Below the pieces are notes generated by a model. It did not search any database. It worked only from the letters and a program-made list of their open reading frames with translations, and was not told the DNA's origin. From assembly GCA_004794785.1 (NCBI GenBank), contig SJOL01000844.1, positions 1 through 64,000 of the forward strand: a DNA stretch of 64,000 nucleotides, given 5' to 3'. Below, piece by piece: positions 24,001 through 35,509 of this stretch. Numbering within the stretch: the stretch's first letter is position 1; each line of letters begins with the position of its first letter. A program made the position numbers and the translations under genes. This DNA is from Opisthorchis felineus (Eukaryota; Platyhelminthes; Trematoda; Opisthorchiida; Opisthorchiidae).

Positions 24001-27000
24001 GGATCAAGGCGTTACGGACAATTGACGTCCTTTTGACAGCACATAGCTTGATAGCAGATTGCACTAAGTTGACATTCCAAAGTGTTCACAAACAGCCGGT
24101 CGTGCAAACGTAAAATACCCCTCTTGATTTTTGCACTGCGAGGAGTTCGAGGAAAGGTCATAACTACAAGCAGTCATGCCAATTTTTCATCTGTTTACGA
24201 ATGGCATTCATTGGACAGTAGTTCCAAACGTATGTTCGCTTTTCTAAACCTCGAAGCTTAAAAATGATATAGGAAAGTGAACTCTGAAGTTTAGCAGTTG
24301 TTTGTGAGCTGGATTCTAATCATGTTATACTATCAACTGTCGTCCAGCGGTTTCATCTGATATATGCTTAGGTATCCCAGTGCATGTGGAGTAGAATTTG
24401 GACGACTCTGGGTCGAATCTCCTTATAAGCCCCGCAGTTTTCTGTTTCATCCCCGTCGTGTTGTGTGCATATTTACTAATAAAGTCGAATTTTCCCATCT
24501 TCCTTGTTTGGGAAGGATAGGTCACAAGGTATTACTTATGGTGGATCCTACCGTGGGATCTGATCCATTGCATTCATTGAACGCAAACTCCCTATAGAGG
24601 TGTTGTCACTTAGTGCAAGGCTGGTTTACTGAATCTTAATCAGCCACTGGGCATGTGCATCAAACTACCGGTTGATCACCAATCCATAAATTGTACCCAC
24701 TAGCTACCCCTACACTCGATTTCAGGCGTTCGTAAGTGTCCTCGACTTGATATTTTCCTCCTGAGGGAACTGATCTATTTAGAGTCTAGATCATACCATT
24801 TCTGAAGTAACCGGGCGTCCCATATACTGTTGTAGCACTCAGGCGCCTCAGTGTGGCCCGATTGCTAGTACTTCGGGCCTAACATTGTCTAGTTCCACTC
24901 TCGGGATGCCACCAAATAAACTCTCGGGGCTTCTGTGAGGAAGTCGAACTCACTGCTTTCATGATGTCTTTCTCGCGGTAGTCAGGGCGGAAGCGTGTAT
25001 CCGACGCTTTACCGAACACACTACTGACTATCTACCAGGGTGTCAGTGATTTATCACCACCAACAGGATGCTTGAGAATCGATCTCACCCCGGCTTTTTC
25101 CATGCTGGACGCACTAATCAATGCACATCCTGGATAGGTGGCTCACCCAAAAGAGGACCGAAACCCAGAGACTGGCTTACAGATGATAATGAACCATCTA
25201 CGTACTACCACTTATAAAGTTACTGTTCTGTCGAAGATGGTTGCTAATGTCCTTCCCCGTAACTCAGAAAAAATCGGATCAACCCCGTACCGAACCTTTG
25301 CAGACCACTCAACTTGAATGCCACTGCTGTCAGACCGATTCTACCGCCTGATCAAGTAGGTCTCACGTTGACGTTAGAAGCGGTAAACGTCGACATCCGT
25401 TGTGTCCCAAATACTAGAATTTATGTCCCGGTAGCAGGGCTTTCTTTGTACAATAGATCAGCAGCACCCTACCGCCCGTGTTCCTCTGAACGTTTTGAGA
25501 TCCTGCTATCCAGATCGTGTAGTTTTGGACTGAAACTTCGTGCCTCTGTTGAATTAAGTTTGATTAAATGGGTTCTGATAGGTTTCCGATTTGCGCTAAT
25601 CGATTCAACAGCTATGATACTTAACTCAAACCTTCTAACAGATGCCTGGACCAAAGATATTTTTATTTTGTCGCTCCTGCGGGTGTCATTCCCGACTCTG
25701 TGAAAACTGGTTTTTATTTCCAACTGAATACACTTCTTCATAAGGCTTCGATATCCCCATACTGGCCACGGGTGTGAACTCTAGTCGGGTAACTCGAACC
25801 CGGACACCCAGCCAGTGTTGATTTCTTCTTTTCATGTACAGCAGAAGATCCCGTTTTGTTGCTTCCATTTATGCTTATAGAACCTGTTATTTTTGCCTGA
25901 ACGCTAACCATTATTTGACAAAAACCCGTTAACCATTCGTTGACATTGGACAATGCGTTGCTCCTTCACAACCGTCACATGGAATTCGTCGTGTTGTGAG
26001 TCTTTCGTCTTGATTCGCTGTGATATTTGTGTAGGATAATGGTTTCCTACCTACTTTGCTTATCCAAGATCCTATTTGGAATCATCTTCACTTAACCCGG
26101 TGTATAGAAGCTACAGTAACCCAACGATCTGACGATTGTACGATTTTGTCATTTATGGTTGTACGCATTGTATTGTACTTGTTGACAAGATGCCATTTGA
26201 AGTCTCAGACTTTTGAGGTCTTGCATGTGACTCAACCTAGCTCATCTGACTGTGAGATTGAGTCAATATCCGGGAAGTCGAATATTTCTGTTGTTCAACG
26301 TGTTGGAATTGGAGTTATGTATGGGGAATAGGTTGTTACTGCTTAGCACCAGTTTCCACTAAATTCACACATACCCTTCATCTTACCCGCAGCTTTGGAC
26401 ATAGATCATGTCGCAATCGGTTCCCGGAGGGAGTATATTCGGGACTACGGATCCTATTAGAATACCATATACTCCGACTTACACAAAAATCACGGCTTTC
26501 TTCTAGGACGTCTTGGACAACACTTCAGACGAATTGATCCGGCTGGGTAAACATAACCAGTAGTCGAATTTGCCTAAGCTGTCACGAATGCCTTATCGGA
26601 GAACATTATAAGCTTCCTGAGGCAAAACACGACTTCTCGTGTATGTGTCTTTCCTACCCTACCACAGGGTACCCTGAATACTTAATCAACCAGCTGCGTT
26701 ACGGCTGACTATGGATACAATCCACTTCTTAAGTGACTCAATGTTTAAATTAGTGTCTCGAAGAACGATCCTCGAAGAATGATGAGTGTGTACCACTGGG
26801 AACTCCCCAAAGCCGCTTCAAAATTCCCCCAACGAGTCTCGAAATACACGCGGAAAATAGCAAACTCAAAAACAACCATCCATGCACACCCAGCGTTGGA
26901 CAGAACAACAATTTGACTGCCCTCTGCTGACTTCCAATGACAAAATCACTAGACATCAGTGCAATGCTTTCAGCATTGCTCACTGATGTGTGCCTGATAC

Positions 27001-27189
27001 AAATAAGCCACGTTACTGCGTTCGGCCTCCGTACAGGTATCCACCGATTGCTGCAGAGTGAAGGCGTTCCCATTCGAATTAATTTGTCCTGCCCTGACGT
27101 GTGGTCTATTGTTGCTTGAATTTCTCGTCTTTGTTGCTTGCTAACAAGGTTGTGTATAGGATAAAATTTGTATTTCCTGTTTCCAACAG
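21037..27189. other. intergenic region between zinc-finger gene and QTRT1
   Basis: About 6 kb with no supported gene. It holds one degenerate retrotransposon endonuclease (25260-26020). Open frames at 21337-21681 and 22410-22681 (minus) show no recognisable domain or flanking splice sites and are not called. Confidence 0.6.
25260..26020 (+). mobile_element. RTE-like element, degenerate endonuclease domain
   Basis: The frame at 25314 has LTLTLEAVNVDIRCVPNTRI, which corresponds to the conserved start of the AP endonuclease domain (normally ...ETRI). It continues in other frames with FYFQLNTLLHKAS, the helix before the catalytic Asp/Asn region. No RT follows. This is old and heavily mutated. 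Confidence 0.6.
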
Positions 27190-27474
27190 GCGACAGTCGC
27201 GGAAGCAATCCGTCCGCTTCTCTCCGTTCGGAGTAGTCCCGCTCTCAATTTCGAAATTCTAGCAGAATGTAGCGCGAGTCGCGCTCGCCGTTGCCAACTT
27301 TGGCTCCCCCACTGCTCTGCAGGTCCTGTGGAGACTCCAGTGTTTATGCCTGTTGGAACACAAGGTGCGATGAAAGGAATATCTGTAGCCCAATTGGAGG
27401 CACTCGATTGTCGGATCCTTCTTGGCAACACGTACCACTTGGGACATCGCCCGGGTCCTGACATAATACGGACA
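27190..27474 (+). CDS. QTRT1: QTRT1 first coding exon
   Basis: Follows the acceptor tttcctgtttccaacag. The frame opens in phase 0 at GCG and has a stop 33 bases upstream (27157) with no ATG between. It encodes [10 protein letters not shown]...LWLPH and [10 protein letters not shown], which are collinear with human QTRT1. The donor is aca|gtaagg, phase 0. Confidence 0.93.
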
Positions 27475-30400
27475 GTAAGGGACATGAGCAGTTCTGTTGT
27501 CCATAATCCATTGATCGGTATGATATATCGATTGTCATGATAACTTCTCCGGACAGCCTGTATCCGCGACCATTTAAAATCCGCTTGTAGTGCTCGCTGG
27601 TATCTGCTGTTCTATCGTCTCCTCAGGCTTGTCTGCCAACAGCTCGTTGCAAGCACACGCACAGCGCTAGTTGTGTCTTTTCTCCACTTATCCCACCCGG
27701 GTAACTAAATCGCGATATACAAAACTTTCCTTGTCGTTCACTCTTCTGTAGGACACCGTGCATTTATGACATCCGTTATGCTTATCTGTTTTGTCTTTTG
27801 TTACTGACGTATCTCTCAGTAGCTTGTTGTCATGTAATCTTTCTCGTGTGTTGAAATGTCAGGAACCTTGTATATACGTAATGCACTACTCATAAGGTTG
27901 CTGAAGATTCTTCGACAGGAACCTTGGTTTTCAACCAGGGACGACTTTTTCCCGAGGAAGGAATAGTTGCTTCAAATCAGGATTTGGAAGCATTAGATTT
28001 ATTGGATTTTTTATGAGCATTTAACATTGTATGAAACTGTTCAGTGAAAAAACCTGAAAGTACAGTATCGATTCGTTCCAGAAGAACCTGATCAGGCAGA
28101 CCTCCGACAACAGAAAGATAGCGAGACAAACAAACCGAATATGAATCAGAAAAATCCCTAAGTGTCTGTTGGACACCACCCGTACAGTGCTGTTTTGTTA
28201 GACTCTGAACACCATTTTTAATGGTCCGGCGGCAATTTACCAGTTACTCGTATAGTTGTCGTCCAATATGGACCCCTCCGTAGAAAGGTCGCCCTCCCGG
28301 GCGTCCCCAGTTAGCATTTACAACCCTTTTTTAATGAGAGTTCTTATCCCTAGAGAAGTCGCTGTGTACCTTGCGAGTCCAAGCTCCGTTCTCCGATGAG
28401 TCATTGTATCTTTCAAGGGAGACCTCGAAACTGACTGTGTCAAAAGCCACCGATTGAATCCATATAGTCAGGTACAATACAGCTATCATGGACAACGAGC
28501 GTTTTGAAGCGCAGATGGACACAAGAATGATTTCTCATTTAATCCAAACCTGATTAACGTTACTTAACAGTGTGGTCACATTGAAAACCTAGAAAATATC
28601 ACAACTCGATAAGTTATAAGGTTGCCCCGGGCGTCGCAACGGACGACGTACTAGACCTATTCACTCCTAATACTCCTTTGTCTCTTGCATACCGGTGCTA
28701 GTCACCACATGATAATGACGACGTACGTATGAGCCACTCGTGGATTCGAATGTGTTGTGTCCTGAGTTCTAGTGGAGTGGAGTCAAAATGCACTTCAAAT
28801 GCACAGGTTATGTTGCAAGTCCTGCCTATTCCTAACAGTTGGGAGAGGCTTGTGGTACAAAATACTATGCCTTGTTATATGCAGTATGCCTTGCAACTAC
28901 CTCATGGCAGTGAAACATCAGTATCAGACGGTGATGTCATGCTGTCGATGGTGATGATGGTGACTGTGACTACTAACGTCCACGATGGAGGTTGATACTT
29001 AAGTTAAAACTGTTCAGTAGATTTCTCTTTAAACTGCTTATGCAAGATCTGTGGGGTCTGTGTCTTAGGTTGCATCGACTGTGCTAAAAGCAGTTTTGGG
29101 ACGAATTGATGTTGTGGTGAGAGTACTGTGGAAAACGAGGCAGGTAAAACCGTGGCATCATTAAGATGTTAATAGAAGCTACTCGGTTCGCTGTTTAATC
29201 CCGTGGCTATGTTCGGAGCAACAATATAAACTGCCGCCATAGACCAGAGAAATTCAATACGATTTGCACGAACTGTTCGCTTTTTTGCAGGCAGGTGGCC
29301 TTCACTCGTTCATGTCTTGGCCCCGTGCTATCTTGACAGATTCTGGTGGTTTTCAAATGGTTTCCCTCAGTGAGTTGTCTTCAGTCAATGAGGAAGGAGT
29401 ACACTTCACTTCGCCACACAACTCCACCGAAATGCTTCTCACTCCGGAGGAGTCTGTGGGGAATTTGCAAGCTGCCCTGGGTGCAGACGTCGTCATGCAA
29501 CTTGATCATGTTGTGCATGTTTTGACAGAGTCAAGTGTAATGCATGATGCTATGCATCGTTCCATACGATGGCTTGATCGGTAAGTTTACCATCCTTCTT
29601 CAACGCATTATACCTTACGATCGTCATTTCCAACCTAGCTCTGCAAGTTTAGCCTAACCCTGGTGTCATCACAGGCTCTGTTGTCCAAATGACTATTGAG
29701 ATCAATGTTTATATTTCTGCGACCGGTAAGATTGCATGATGGTACTTCAAAAATTCATACGGAATCAGTCTGTCTGCAAAAGGAATCGAATGGGGGGGTC
29801 AGAAGTTCACGAAGTAAATTCAGCTATAAAAACCAAACCTTTATGGTAAAAAATCCGCACCATTTCTGAACTTATATTGAGCAACATTGATCCTGCCTCT
29901 CCGAATCAATATGACTGTGACGCGGTGACGTACTCATTCTAACTTTGACTCCCGGGATATCTTTGTTTGCACAGCAAAGCCTTTCTAACGCAGCCGTTGG
30001 CAGGATCGGCCCAAAACAGACGTTGGGTAGGATACTGTAGCCCTGCATTTGCCTGTAGGCATACATGTTTCACATTACTGCACCCACCCACGCTCATTTT
30101 CCTTACTTCCAGACAAAGGACAACGTAGGTGGTGACTTGGTGGTCAATTGGTTTCAGTTGCCGCTACCAATAAGGCGCAGACTCCTTTCGAATATCAGAA
30201 TAGGAAGTCGACTTTCCGGACCAAGATTTGTCACTATCGTAGGGTCATCACTGCATCCTTACAAATTTGTCTCTTACTCTTACGTGAACTTGTGATGTGA
30301 ATGCCTGGTGATCAGTTTTCGAATTACATTAATTTCATCTTGCCTCCTTTGCACCGCTTGCGAAGGACGTCTTCCTGAATGATTTGTGTGCGAGTGCGTA

Positions 30401-33400
30401 GTTGCTTTGCTTTACACTGAAGGTACAAGGTACTTTTTGAGTCAGGTTTTGTTCACCAGTGCGATTTGAAGCGATAAGCGTGTATTTCAGTTCCTGAACA
30501 CTGAGTGTCGGAACACGAACTAACCTAACTGCTTCAGACAAAGTACCTATTGATTGCGATAGCAGATGTAAACCATGCATTTCAGTGCTTCAGGTACAAC
30601 GAAGATCCTCCCGGACTTCGACTACTGCGCTTTGGCTGTAGCTTTTCTTGTTTTATGTGGATTTTGATGCTAGCTGGCAAATCGAGATGGTGTTAACGAG
30701 AGATCCTAATAATTTCTGCCCGTATTTTGCGTCATGTTAACAGAATCACCAAATTTCAAAAGCCATCCTAGGCATACTTCTGTAGTGGTTTTTCACGGTC
30801 GAAATGGTCATCCATCAAACAATGGTGCATTCAAACTTTGATATCAATTTATGTATTTTTCTAGTCTCGGCGTAAGTCTTCGCATTATCGTAACAGGTTT
30901 TTTTTGTCGATTTTCATTGCTTTTTAGCGGAATCAAGGCTCATGAGCCCCAGAAAAATAACCAAAACTTATTTGCCATCACACAAGGTGGTCTGGATCCA
31001 GAGATGCGGAAACACTGCATTGAAGAGATGTTGAAACGTGAAGGAGTGAGTTTCGAGCTTGTCTATTGTATAGACCCAGTTACTCAACTATTTGCAAGAT
31101 CTCAAGAAATACACTCATTTGCAAATTAATTTGGTTTTGCGAGAGACTCACCTGGAACCCAGCTGAATCTCTCGTTTGTGATGTTTCCATGCAACTGAAT
31201 GTGCTGCACCAGGCCGCCTCTTGTTCCAGTTGCTACGATATTCGAGATATCGCGATGCATGTAATTTCACGCAATGTACTACTCATAAGGTTGCTGAAAA
31301 TTCTTCGACAGCCCACGACCGGTTTCGCCCTTTTTGGGGCTCATCAGGCAGGCGCAGTCCCCGAGTTTTCGTCAACCTTATGTTCTACTTGAACCCAAAT
31401 TGGACTGTTTCCGCAAAACCAAATTGATTTGCGAATGAGTGTATTTCTTGGAAACAGTTTAATTTGGGTTCAAGTAGAACATAAGGTTGACGAAAACTCG
31501 GGGACTGCGCCTGCCTGATGAGCCCCAAAAAGGGCGAAACCGGTCGTGGGCTGTCGAAGAATTTTCAGCAACCTTATGAGTAGTACATTGCGTAAAAATA
31601 TGTGCAAGATCGTTTTTTTTCAGATGGGTCATGTATTGTTAACATCAGAAAGGTTCAAGCTTAAATCAGTGTTTTCAGAAAATTTCCGTAATTATCATGT
31701 ATGAAGTGTGCCAGAATTCACCCAGCGATTTGTTAGAGCGTACGAAAAAGACGATCATCTTACCACGAGCGGCCTGCACAACAGTGCACCACTCGCAAAT
31801 ACGAATACTTAAATGCCATACAGCGACAGAGAAAACGTATTGGTGAGTGAAAAGAAAGAAGCAGTTTTATCGCAAACAGGCTTTATATCCCCAGTCAGAC
31901 GGTCGATAGCAAAATGTACACACCTAATAACACAGCGTCGTCTGGGAGTGAAACGCCACCAGCGCAATCAGCCTGCAGCTTTCCCACGAACTCGTCCTAG
32001 AGCAAGCCTGTTGTGTGTCAGATATGCTTTAGCTAGGCACTCAGCTGAGAATTGACGGCATTTCCGTTTACATGCCACGTGCTTTTAGTCCCACACAATG
32101 AGAGTTACATGAATTCTGATAACTGTACGAATTTTTACAGATGATCGTGATCATGGTTGATGCAAAATCGCTGACTGTAGGCATATTCTCTTAGTTGGCA
32201 TGTTTCCTGTGAACACCTTCACTTATGCGCTTGTGAAGCTCTCCTTAGAAAAGAGCTATAGTTTGTGTTTGAGCATGGCTTCGAATAAAGCACCAAAATG
32301 CGATGATCAGACGATCCATGGGAGCGCTCCTACGTATGGCATAAGTATCTGTAATATTCACAAACAGTTTAGTTCGGCTTGAATTCTTTGTGTGGAGTGT
32401 CAAACACTAACAAACCCAAGGGACGTGGGAGAAAAAAAAAGCCGAAAGGGCAAGGATACATAAACGCCGGTCCAAGTAGTAAAACGGAGGGAACAATAGC
32501 GGGGCGAAATATATAGGTTCCTGTATTCTTGTGCTATACACATCTTCGAAGTTGCGTTAGCTCTGACGGTAGTGTGACAGACGAAGTCAACGGACGAATC
32601 TCAGAGGCCAGAACTGCTTTTGCCAATTTGCGCCACTTGTATCAAAAAGCCATATCTCTAGGTCCAAAAAGACGCGTGTATCAGACTACAGTGCGGGCTG
32701 TATCGTTGTTTGGTTGCGAGACTTGGCCACTTCGGTTGGAGGAGCTGAGATGTCTTCAGATCTTTGCCCACCCATGTCCCAGAACTATAGTTGGAATCGG
32801 CGAATTGGGTATGAGATGATCGGGAAATGGGTCTTTGCCGAATCGCCCAAGGAATTCATCCAGCACTGTCAGCTAACCTGTCTGGGCCATGTGTTACGCA
32901 AACTAAGTTATCGTCTGCTAAAAAGGGCTTTGGTTTCGCCCCTAATTTGGAGTTGCGGGAACCTGGAGGTGGTCAAAATATGACATAGCAGAAGGGAATG
33001 AAGGATGTTACTAAAGGTTCTGGTGCTGTTGTTGCTGTTCGCCTTCCAGGATAAGGTCTGTGTGACCCCCTCTGTGCTTGGCTGGAGACTGAAAGATATG
33101 GCGGCTAACCGATGTCAGCTGCATTCCTGCTGTCAGTTTCTATCCAGATTGTCTGACTGAGTGTTGGAACTGGGGGCATCTTCGATGTTTGTGGTAGCTT
33201 AGCCCTAGGTCCCCTTCTCTGTCCTATTTATTTCTTCCCATTACAAGACTTTATTCAAATAGATTGATATAGTTGCGCGGCTGTGAAGCACCACTGTTCT
33301 CATCTGATATTGCTGCCAGTGAAGACTTTGGAGAGTAATTGTCAAAACACGGTATTCTAGTTTGTTCCGTTCGGGCTGGTGCATTTTAGTGTCACATTTG

Positions 33401-35470
33401 CGTTATCTATTCTGAGCTTCCTCTCTGTTTGACTCACTTAACCTAGTTTGTCCAGGTATTCGGCCGCTATCGACGTTCAAAAAACTGAAAACCTCCTAAC
33501 CCCAGCGAAGTTGATCATCAAAGTCAACGAGTCTTAGTGAATGAACCTATTGTATAGCGATTATCAACCCATAATAAGTAGGTAATTTGGACCGGGATCA
33601 CTTCCAAACTCTTGCTATGATAAGGCAAGTAAGTTTGTTGGTTTCCCCGATTATCGAGATCCCCTGTATCACATGTTAGCTCGTTGCTAAGTCGCAACTA
33701 ATTTAGGCTATTTAGTTTGTCTAGGTAGCATGCAATGGTTTATTGACTTGTGTGCATTTAGGTTTCCATTTCCTATATTATTAGTAAATAGAGCTTTGTA
33801 GTTGTTTTTATGTCAAAATCAACCACCCCGCTCCCTTTTGCATATTTGTGCTTTGGTAGAGTGTGGAGACCGTCATTGTATTGCTTCTTCGTCTCATTTT
33901 AACGAATTTATCAGATCGCCGGGTTTGCCATCGGAGGTCTTAGTGGTGGTGAAGCAAAGTCAAACTTTTGGCGGATCGTTCAGCTTTCCTGTGACCTTCT
34001 ACCCCGTGACCGACCACGTTATTTGATGGGAGTAGGATTTCCTGTTGACCTCGTGGTGTGTATTGCCCTTGGTTGTGATATGTTCGACTGTGTCTATCCG
34101 ACAAGGACAGGACGTTTCGGACACGCATTGGTTCCCTGGGGACAGGTAATTGTGTGATGTTTTCATATCTGCTCACACAACTAGGCGGGAGTACTCGCTA
34201 TAAGTATTTTTACTTTCGTTTCGGGTAAAGCGCAGGTGGTCCGCGTGGGATCACCTGGCAACACAGTGCCTATGTTAAGATCAACGCTATGAAAGCTGAC
34301 AACAGTATGGACCTATAGCAATACGAATTCAAAGGATCGCTCTCTAGTCAATCATCAGAGCTTTCCACACTGAAGACGAATTCGGACTTCGACTATCTAT
34401 CCAGCAGCACCCATTTGTTTTAATCAGTACTGCAGTTTCAAGCCATCGATGACTTCAAACAAACAAGGATTGACGAGCAGAGCTACCCGGACAGTTAACC
34501 AGTCGCAAGTGAGTACATTTGAACATCCAAGGAGGTATGGAAGCTGTAGCAGACAATGCTGTTTGTGTTCTTATAAAATCCCGTGGTTTTGCATTAGTAA
34601 ACCGAGGTTCGCTGGATTGAACTGGGTCTTTTTTGCTCTATTTCTCACAACGTTTGGGTGGCAATCTACATCGCCAAACCAACCGGCTCAGTTTGCTACC
34701 CCTGGGTGTCTGATATCGCCCTCAGAGCTGACAAAATCCGCACGTTTCATCACAATCCTTCTTATTAAGATCTGTGTTTTGAGCGGATGTATGCCAAGGA
34801 GAATCCACCCAGCCAGCAGTAAATCTTCTGCCTTCTGAGACAAATCGCTCTGTTGTCCGTATTTGGGCTTTCCATAACTTCTTGAAGTTTAAAGGACTAT
34901 CTGGTTTGGCTACTGGCATGCAATTTTCGTTGATAACAGTGTTGTTTCAGTTCAGATAGCAAGCTCAAGCAAACGATTCACCGCATAGTGTTTTCTTTTG
35001 AGGACCAACCACATTTTTCCCCGTTTTCCACTATTCAGCTCAACCTACGTCAAGCCCGATACAAGTCCGACTTCAGGCCCATTGACGAGGAGTGCCGATG
35101 CCCCACATGTACCCGGCCCTGGTCGCGTGCCTTCATTCACGCTTCTCTGTCTGGTCGACAGGTCACTGCATCGGCAGCCGTCAGTCTGCATAACTTAGCC
35201 TATATGCTCGGTCTGATGCAGAAAGTTCGTGAAGCAATTTCCACTCAAACGTTTCCGCAATTTGTTCGTGATTTCTTCGCACGCCGCTGTTACATGGGTC
35301 GAGAAGGCGAAGTTCGTGTTGAATATGAAGGATTCCGCCCACCGTCCTGGGCAGTGGACGCACTAGCTCAAGTGAACATTGATATCGCCGATATTGGACT
35401 GTTTACTGAGGAAGCTTTTGAAACCGAACTTGTGGACTCAAAGAGAGCTAAACACAGCCGGGATCAATAG
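27190..35470 (+). CDS. QTRT1: queuine tRNA-ribosyltransferase catalytic subunit 1 (tRNA-guanine transglycosylase)
   Basis: Exchanges the wobble guanine of GUN-anticodon tRNAs for queuine, acting as a heterodimer with QTRT2. Exons are 27190-27474, 29291-29580, 30928-31045, 33915-34145 and 35039-35470, and every phase agrees. The 451 codons before the stop compare with about 403 residues in the human protein; the extra length is mainly a C-terminal tail. Visible landmarks are [11 protein letters not shown] near the N terminus, LTDSGGFQ (general acid/base Asp), [29 protein letters not shown] (nucleophile Asp), and the zinc site C-x-C-x2-C with the later His in SLHNLAYML. No in-frame ATG lies before the conserved region. 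With an AUG joined at the 27190 splice site, the N terminus would start M-A-T and have about the human length. A polyadenylation signal lies at 35504. Confidence 0.97.
27475..29290 (+). other. QTRT1 intron 1
   Basis: 1.8 kb. It contains a 45-base piece of the fold-back family at 27871-27915 flanked by an 11-base direct repeat. Nothing else is recognised. Confidence 0.8.
27860..27926 (+). repeat. short fold-back-element end fragment between 11-base direct repeats
   Basis: caggaaccttg occurs at 27860-27870 and again at 27916-27926. The segment between contains actcataaggttgctgaaga and ttcttcga, matching the outer end of the fold-back element at 31270-31592. Confidence 0.7.
29291..29580 (+). 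CDS. QTRT1: QTRT1 exon 2
   Basis: Acceptor gcttttttgcag, phase 0; donor cg|gtaagt, phase 2. It carries [12 protein letters not shown] and [11 protein letters not shown] and ends SIRWLD. Most family members have QLDD or similar where this protein has QLDH; the first Asp, thought to contact the base, is kept. Confidence 0.96.
29581..30927 (+). other. QTRT1 intron 2
   Basis: 1.35 kb with no gene, repeat or element that I can support. Confidence 0.75.
30928..31045 (+). CDS. QTRT1: QTRT1 exon 3
   Basis: Acceptor cattgctttttag, phase 2; donor gga|gtgagt, phase 0. Encodes [20 protein letters not shown], which includes the QGG base-recognition loop. A fold-back element starts within 50 bases of the donor. 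Confidence 0.95.
31270..31592. repeat. fold-back (large inverted repeat) element
   Basis: Bases 31270-31412 are the reverse complement of 31450-31592 over 143 bases, with about two mismatches by eye. A 37-base loop separates the arms. The loop itself has an inverted partner at 31093-31135, so the element or a nested copy extends left. RNA from it would form a very long hairpin. A related copy is at 54725-55126. Confidence 0.92.
32520..33160 (+). mobile_element. RTE-like element, C-terminal remnant
   Basis: The frames read [40 protein letters not shown], then [18 protein letters not shown] and QFLSRLSD followed by a stop. The same family tail appears on the minus strand at 18305-19020. It is truncated at the 5' end and frameshifted, and lies in the sense direction in QTRT1 intron 3. 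Confidence 0.8.
33915..34145 (+). CDS. QTRT1: QTRT1 exon 4
   Basis: Acceptor aatttatcag, phase 0; donor cag|gtaatt, phase 0. Encodes [32 protein letters not shown] and [17 protein letters not shown], including the catalytic nucleophile Asp. Confidence 0.96.
34146..35038 (+). other. QTRT1 intron 4
   Basis: 0.9 kb. An open frame at 34449-34838 has no support as coding. Nothing else was seen. Confidence 0.75.
35039..35470 (+). CDS. QTRT1: QTRT1 terminal exon
   Basis: The acceptor (ccactattcag) opens in phase 0 and the exon ends at TAG. It encodes the zinc-binding EECRCPTC, the His in SLHNLAYML, and [14 protein letters not shown]-terminal extension follows, rich in Glu/Asp and then Lys/Arg, beyond the usual family end. 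Confidence 0.96.
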   Translation, partial: LNLRQARYKSDFRPIDEECRCPTCTRPWSRAFIHASLSGRQVTASAAVSLHNLAYMLGLMQKVREAISTQTFPQFVRDFFARRCYMGREGEVRVEYEGFRPPSWAVDALAQVNIDIADIGLFTEEAFETELVDSKRAKHSRDQ

Positions 35471-35503
35471 GTTTTGTACAGCTTTGTACATCTTTGTTTT
35501 CGG

Positions 35504-35509
35504 AATAAA
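35504..35509 (+). terminator. polyadenylation signal of QTRT1
   Basis: AATAAA lies 34 bases after the QTRT1 stop, followed by a T-rich stretch. It is the only canonical signal close to the stop. Confidence 0.8.

Larger units (their letters stand above)
31046..33914 (+). other. QTRT1 intron 3
   Basis: 2.9 kb containing fold-back sequence (31090-31592) and a plus-strand RTE-like C-terminal fragment (32520-33160). The rest is unremarkable. Confidence 0.8.

Noticed and set aside
25780..25830. Box B-like GGTTCGAGTT, possible SINE
   Set aside because: It lies inside the retrotransposon endonuclease remnant and no A box is at the right distance.
31066..31427. Open frames with peptide such as [19 protein letters not shown]
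   Set aside because: They are translations of the fold-back repeat arms; the same peptides appear at 54725-55126.
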